From: Clonostachys chloroleuca
Taxonomy: Eukaryota; Ascomycota; Sordariomycetes; Hypocreales; Bionectriaceae
Assembly (NCBI GenBank): GCA_037952775.1
Contig: JBANAY010000001.1
Span: 5,952,001 to 6,016,000 of the forward strand
Reading direction: 5' to 3'
Length of the DNA: 64,000 bases
This document shows, piece after piece, positions 57,936-64,000 of the stretch; the first letter of the stretch is position 1, and the number at the start of each line of letters is the position of its first letter. The notes below the pieces were generated by a model. That model saw only the letters and a list, made by a program, of their open reading frames with translations. It was not told the origin of the DNA and ran no database searches. A program made the translations under genes and the position numbers.

Positions 57936-59625
57936 TGTTGCTACCGACACTGGATTTACCACGATCTGGCTTAGCCTGCTGTATCGTCAAGTCGGAAGTC
58001 AAGCGAGGGGGAAATCTTGCGACGAACCGGTGGGGACGGTTCAACGAGGAAGAAGTGGGCTTGCGGGAAACAAAACAAACAGCCGTGTCAAATAGCTGGT
58101 TGGATTGCCCCGGTGGATAAGTCCTTTGCCTCTTGTCCCCGCCCGGCGCGTGACGCTTGAGCCGAAACCGGTCACCGAAAGTGTGAATCTGCAGTCACAG
58201 CTGCATGCACGAGACAATGTGACCATGGCGCTTATGTAGGGAGAACGCCTTGTCTGCCAGAAATCACGCTTCCGGCCCACCCTCAAATGCCAATGTGACT
58301 CTGACCAGGCCTGAAAGAACAATGATTAGCGGTGACTTGGAGGCCGAGTGCGTGAGCAGAGTTTTCGGTCAAGAATAAGAGCCCGTCCACGGAGAGGTAT
58401 TTCGCCATTCACGCTAACCTAGTGGCAATCCCCGTTCTTCACGCAGGGATTAGCCAATGTGCACTCTAGGCAACCGTCTCTGGTATGCAGTAAAGACTAG
58501 ATTCAATGCTAACAAGCTCACATATGTGTTCATTGCTCGGTGTGTGGCATGAGAGTCATCGAAGATAATCAGGCTGGATCCTGAGTAAGGCACTCTTGAG
58601 TGACTGAATAATTTGTACCGAACTTTGTGGTAACCTGCCCGCTTATTAACGGTACGTAAGACCGACACCGGGCATGCAAGGGTCTGTGGGGTTGTGCACG
58701 AAGAGGCGATACATTACTCATAAATCAATATGAATCTTGAAAAAGCAAAGTGCTGTTGATGGTAATCTTTCTCACGGCTGAGAGCCAATATCGCCGTCAA
58801 CCATGACATCCAATACGCGATTGTTCAATGTCTGATGAGGAACGGACTATGACAGATGGAAAACTCGAAAGCCTGAAAAGAAAGTTCGTTCAACAGCAGT
58901 GCTGGCGAATAAAAATTCCGAGAGAATAACGTGAATAAATCTAATCCGAAACTCGCTCATGGTGCATTCATCAATCCTGACAGGCTTACTTAATCTACGA
59001 GTCCTCGCAAACAAGCAATGATCTTGTGTAAACCCAATCCAAGTCCGCAAGAAGAATTCAGGTGTTTTTGAAGTAGTATCAAAACGACACGCGTATGTGT
59101 AAATCGTCAGAAAATTATTTACTTCCGGAGCCTATGTCAATTTTCCCCTGGCGTAGACCTTGGAGAACAAAAAAAATAACATAAAAAGAAACTTCATAAC
59201 CCGAACCACTGCACGGAGTCCAAGACCACAACTTCAAACAAATAAACTCGTCACCCCCGACCTACAGCTAAGAGAAAGATTCAAGCAATGACTGGCGACT
59301 GAACGATACTACACCAATGATATATTCAACCACTGCTCATCGCCTGCCACAGTAGCTCCACCTCCGTGTAGAGAGTTCTCAGATTGGTTAAATGGAGGAG
59401 AACGTGCCTTGGTTAGTGGCCATTTAGTTCATTAGCATGTTTTTTTTTTTTCACTTTCTAGTCCTCGTTCGTGTTACCAAATGTCTCCCTCTCTTAATGT
59501 CTGCGTGCCAGCAAGCCAGACTAAAAGACACTAGATGCCTTGCTCGAGCACGCTGTGAGGCAGGGAACGTATCTACGCCAACAACCACCCTCAATCCCAA
59601 GTAAACCTCCCACCCATGAACACTT
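57936..59625. other. long intergenic region
   Basis: Promoter of the MFS gene and 3' flank of the next transporter. A T13 run lies near 59441. No gene or repeat family recognised. Confidence 0.45.
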
Positions 59626-61243
59626 CTAGTAAGCATAAAAGAGCCTAGCCTCATTGTCCGTCTGCCTAATCTTGCGGTTCTCACGAATCAGCATCCACTT
59701 CATGACCCAAGCCAAGATGGCCGACGCAGCAGAAAACGCAGCGCTAGTAGACATGGCAATCACATATCGTGGCTCATCCGAGCTTGGCCAGAGATACTAC
59801 AATCAGTCAGCGGCAGGCTCAGACATTGGGAGTTGCTGCAAGATTCACCGGAGTGTATATAGGCCCAAGTGTGGCGACGGTATTGGCAATGGCCAACGAA
59901 ATGGCCTTCTTCTCCTTTGTCTGCCCGCATGTGCTAGAAACCCAGCCCAGGATAACGCTGTTGCAAGCGTAAACGCCACTGGTAAAGGCACACATAGCAA
60001 AGTATCGTGCTCCAACGTTCATTGTCGTACAGGCCAGGACGAAGCCAAAGATGGCGAGGATTTTGGCGACTGTGATGTCAGGTCCTCTCATTCATCCGTC
60101 CTGCATGTAGTCAGTAGCTATCCCTTCAACAATTCTCGGAAGCGCTCACCCGAATTTGCTGCCCAAGCAATGCACACGATGCCAGACACAATGTACGGGG
60201 GACAGGTCAACGCCAGCGTAGCATTACGTCCAAACCCAAGCGTTCCAACAATAGTAGGGAAGAAGTTCTTGAAATTGCTAGCGGCCATGTGGAAATGCTG
60301 CATAAAGACAAGGACCCAAAGCCGGGGATCCTTGCACGCATCAACAAGACCAGCCCAGGTCGTAGTGTTCGTCTTCCTCTCGACGGTATCGACTGCAATC
60401 CGATCATGGGCCAGCTGACGCTCCTCCTCCGACAGCCACCGAGTATTCAGGGGCTCATCCGGTAAGATCCAAGCTGATGCGATGGCGAGGACAAACGTAA
60501 TGATGCCCTGGAGAATGAAAAGCCATCTCCAGCCTGATAGGCCCGCGACGCCACCCATCTGGAACACTCCAATAGCGATGAGGCCGGCAAAGGCGGTGCC
60601 GCAGATGTTTGCGGTGAAGAGTATAGATATTCGGGTGGCAATTTCTTTGCGAGTGTAGAAGATGGAAAGCATGTAGAGCGCGCCTGGATAAAAGGGGGCT
60701 TCAGTGATACCGAGGAAGAATCGGGTGAGTAAAAGGCCCTTGAAGTCTTTGGTGACGGCGGTGAGGGTGCTGACAACTGCCCAGAGAGCCATGGCACCGG
60801 CCATGAACAGCGAAGGGCGAATTCGGGTCATCAACATGTCTAGGATACGCGTTAGCGAGTCTGAGAGAGGAGACTTGGGTAAGTTACTGACTGCAGGGGA
60901 TCTGCCCGAGAATATATCCAACAAACAAGATAGAAACGCAGGTCTGGTACTCTGTCGAGGTGAGCTTGAGCTCCTTCTCCAGATTGTCAAGTCGAGCAAC
61001 GGTGATTGCGTTGCGGTCAAGGTAGTTGAACCAGTACATGATCCAGAGAATGGGAAGGATAATCCAATCAAGCTTGCGGACAAGCTTAATCTCAGCCGGA
61101 TCAGTTTTCTTGTGCGCTCCAGTGTCATCCACCGTCGAGAACATGCCAGCGGTCTGGTGTTTCTCCAGGTGGTGACACTCGCCCTTGTCTTCGACATCGC
61201 GGGCCAGGTCCGCAGAAGTTGTATGGGCTTGAGTCCCAGACAT
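59626..61243 (-). CDS. MFS anion:cation symporter (allantoate permease type), frame broken once
   Basis: Four exons (61243-60892, 60839-60150, 60100-59849, 59796-59626) outline a 12-helix protein of about 488 residues. ACS-family marks are DWIILPILWIMYWFNYLDRNAI, the join GQIPCNMLMTRIRPS, TRFFLGITEAPFYPGALYML and GWRWLFILQG. It ends with MKWMLIRENRKIRQTDNEARLFYAY, the usual C-terminus of Dal5/Tna1/Seo1-like importers of organic anions or vitamins. Around 60078-60082 the protein passes from RMNERT to DITVAKILAIFGF out of frame. Relatives have a Trp-His pair here, so two bases are probably missing; as read, TGA follows RMNERT. No alternative acceptor repairs it. Substrate cannot be inferred. 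Confidence 0.8.
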
Positions 61244-62109
61244 GATGGGTTGAGCTTTGTTATAGAAGTTGTGTTGAGTTCAGAGATGGTGGTGACCTGG
61301 CAGAGAAAAGCCCGCTGGAGGGACAGCAGGCCATCCTGATATAAATAAGAAAGGATAAAGATGGCTGCTTCCTACCCCGTGGTTTGAGATTTCCCCGGAA
61401 TTACCCCACGTTGGCGCTAGAACTGGCCTGATCAATATATCCTTTTCTGGTATGGGGGAACGCGCTGGCCTAGCTAGACCTCTTGGAGTGGGCTCACTCC
61501 CCAACAGCAGCCAGTCAGATGGAATGTATTACAAGCTTGATTGCATGGCCATTTTCCTTTTCTGTCCTCACGTCTAAACCAAGTCTCCTCTCGCTTTCTT
61601 TAAGTAGCCACAGTATTGCCCAATTGCGATACCTAACCGCTCTCGGTGTTTGCTCGAGGGCAGCATCCTCACCATGATTTTGAAAACCGAACCCACGGGG
61701 AGTTTTCTGAGACTTGGCATGTGAGGATCATTCTCGACCAAAGCGAACTAGTCACTACGCTATTTCCCTTATGAGCGTGGTTGGCTCAAAGGTTGTTTGT
61801 TTCGTCGGATAAGGGCGGCACTGTCCGGGCCGGAGAGGATATCAATGGCCCGACCTTGGCTGGGGGCCTGCACGTCTGCAATATAGGAACCCGACAAGTA
61901 ATATCAACTAACTTTCCCCACAAAGCGTCATAGTTGCCACCCCGATTCTTCAAGCGGGGATGAACTTCGTATAGTTTTGCTAAGCTAGTCAGTCACCGTC
62001 TCATCACGGTCAAGTTGTCACTTGGGGCAGGCTTCAACCCAAAGAGAATGGTCACAGCTGACGACTACTTAGAGAGGTCCTGGTGTTTGTAACTTGTCTA
62101 TCATTCTAT
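61244..62109. other. intergenic
   Basis: Promoter of the ACS-type transporter and 3' flank of the hydratase gene. No gene recognised. Confidence 0.4.
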
Positions 62110-64000
62110 CTACCAGTCGATACCCGAATCACTACCGCTACCGCATAAACTCACTGGTTGCTGCTTTCCATTTCCATTTGGTGCCTTCTTCTTCCCAGCC
62201 TTTACCCTAGGCATCGTAATGCTGCGGAAGACCTTGCTCCCGAGTTTGCTATACAAGGGCAACACGCCTCCAGCTTGTAAAAGAGTTTCTTCAATATCAG
62301 ACTGCCCATAATGAAAGACCTTGCCGTAGCCTTCAATCTGGATAGTTTTGCTCTCCTTGTCGATAACAATGACCGAGTCCTCTTGTGCAATCTGGTAAAA
62401 CTCGTCGTCTTGCAACTTGATGTTGAAGAGACCCATGTTCAGTTGATTGCGCTCGTCTGTGAAACGTTAGTCATGATTGGGAAACAAAAAAGTTGGTTTC
62501 ACGTACAGATGAATGCAAAGCCCTTGGCAATGACTGCTTCTACCCCGGCTCCTTGTAATGCTCTGACGGCGTCTTCTCGTGATGATCCGCTGCCGAAACC
62601 GTGCTCCGCAACGCTATAAGTTATGAGTACATTTGCATGTGGCAGGTTTAAATGATGACTGCTTACATGACACGAGATCCTGCAGAGGCCTTTTCTCGGA
62701 AAGTTGGGCGAAAATACTGGAAGCAATGGCTGCCTAGGTCGGCATTATCGACTCCAGGCATGAACTCGGCGGGAATGATGGCATCTCTTTGATAAATTAG
62801 CACTTTCCCGATTCCGTCTCCAGGTTTGTTTGAATTCGGTGAAACTCACGTATCAACATTTTCTCCAAATCTTTGCACCTTTGATCGTACCAGCATGCTC
62901 GGCTGGAACTGAGACGCAGCGTCATCGGCGCCTGATGGCTCATCAAAGATCTTCGGCACTGTATTTAACGCAGCTTCCGGCTCAGGCTCACTTATCGTCA
63001 GGATAACTCCTTCACTACTCGCCCTAAACCCCTTCACCAAACCCTCCAATCTCTTCCTATCCAACTGAGCCAACAGCTCCTTGGGATCGGTCACCACCAT
63101 GTCAAAGCTTGACGCCGCAACAGCAGCCGCACAGGTAATGTTTCCAAAACTGCCCTTGCCCATGCGGTTTCGGAAATTGCGGTTCTGAGAGGACAGCCAG
63201 ACTTCCCCCTCTCCGGCGACATCGACGTCGTTGATCCCGACGCAGTAGGAACATCCTGGGGCACCAATGTCGAAGCCAGCTTGGCGGTAGATTTCCAACA
63301 TACCCGCACGTTCTAGGTTCTTAATGATGATGAGACTACCTGGCGTGACGCGCCGTTTTCCTTGGGGTTTTGGTCGAAGTCCTCCACGAAGACCAGCTTC
63401 GAGAACTAACGCACCAATGATCAGGTCTTCCTCTGTAGTCGTGCAAGCACCGATGAAACACCCGTCGAGCTTCATGCCTGCCTTTTCTGACACAGGTACT
63501 ACGTTGTCCGGGTTAGGATAGAGTGCCATGGTGACGCTGACAGTGGACAGATCAATGGTTCTCTCCTCGACATAGACGGCATCGGGGTCCGCGCGGAAAT
63601 ATAGCCCGCCTTGTCGGTGTTCTGGATGTTGGCGCCGCGCGATCCACGCCACTGTTTCTTCATCTGCTTCGAAGCAGGCGCCCATGCCACCAAACTCTGT
63701 GTTCATGTTTGCTATAGCAAATCTCGCATCCATGGAGAGTTCTTTGAGGCCTGGGCCGCCGTACTCGACAGCCCGTTGGAACGCAATGGTGTTGCGCTTG
63801 AAGAGACCCAGGATATGAAGAATGACGTCCTTGCCGCCCACGCCAAACGGCAAGCTGCCCACAAAGTTGATCCTGCAGACTTCAGGCACGCGGAACCACG
63901 TCTCGCCCGTCACCATGGGCATGACCACATCCGCCGCACCAAACCCAACCGCAAAGGACCCCATGCTCCCCGCTGAACAAGTATGCGAGTCACTGCCCAC
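62110..64000 (-). CDS. fused LeuC-LeuD aconitase-family hydratase, 5' end cut by window
   Basis: Four exons are visible (64000-62850, 62786-62667, 62613-62507, 62456-62110); the N-terminus lies outside the window. The large-subunit part has GSDSHTCSAGSMGSFAVGFG and the three iron-sulfur cysteines, one in CFIGACTTTEEDL and two in GCSYCVG, with SSQNRNFRNRMGKG. The C-terminal swivel domain has GFGSGSSREDAVRALQGAGV, AVIAKGFAFIYERNQLNMGL and a basic tail. Single-chain fusion of both halves is normal for fungal isopropylmalate isomerase and its paralogues. The IFDEPSGADDAASQ linker joins the halves. It catalyses dehydration/hydration of a hydroxy acid through a [4Fe-4S] cluster. The EFGGMGACFEADEETVAW segment fits the LeuC-like paralogue group rather than mitochondrial aconitase. 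Isopropylmalate, dimethylmalate or methylcitrate-type substrates are all possible. Confidence 0.88.

Overview
The window is from a filamentous ascomycete (Pezizomycotina) nuclear chromosome. Genes are split by short introns of about 50-90 bp with GTAAGT-like donors, CTAAC-like branch points and CAG/TAG acceptors. Families typical of this group are present: Zn2Cys6 regulators, Clr5-ankyrin and F-box proteins, OPT/MFS/APC transporters and small secreted proteins. No ribosomal RNA, convincing tRNA, CRISPR array or intact transposon was seen. I give no species.

Layout. 0.9-9 kb: acetoacetate-decarboxylase-like protein, an OPT oligopeptide transporter with a one-base frame break, an 87-residue conserved small protein, and a four-exon cysteine-containing secreted protein (crystallin-like) whose exons are all short. 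9.6-14.2 kb: F-box-like pseudogene, a PEP-mutase/isocitrate-lyase family enzyme, and a small membrane protein with a PPxY motif. 15-21.8 kb: two ankyrin giants on the minus strand, one with an F-box-like start and one with a Clr5 start recovered through upstream exons. 23-32.5 kb: basic repeat-bearing secreted protein, Zn2Cys6 regulator, F-box protein with a frame break, MFS transporter.

34-45.4 kb is the most coherent part: class I glutamine-amidotransferase-like hydrolase, aldehyde dehydrogenase, short-chain dehydrogenase, Zn2Cys6 regulator, APC-family amine/amino-acid permease and a glutamine-synthetase-like ligase, all with intact spliced frames. This gene content parallels bacterial gamma-glutamylation routes for amines (Puu, Ipu, GlnA4). 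An amine would be imported, capped with glutamate, oxidised by SDR and ALDH, and released by the hydrolase. CCGCGG sites are concentrated in its intergenic regions. I read it as a candidate fungal gamma-glutamyl amine or amino-alcohol catabolic cluster; the substrate is inference.

46-64 kb: broken APH-type kinase gene, decayed arylsulfatase, an unrecognised 643-residue protein, two MFS transporters with frame breaks, and the 3' part of a fused LeuC-LeuD/aconitase-family hydratase running off the right edge. Eight of about 25 genes have frame breaks, yet the six cluster genes have none. Whether the single-base breaks are assembly errors or real decay cannot be decided from sequence alone.
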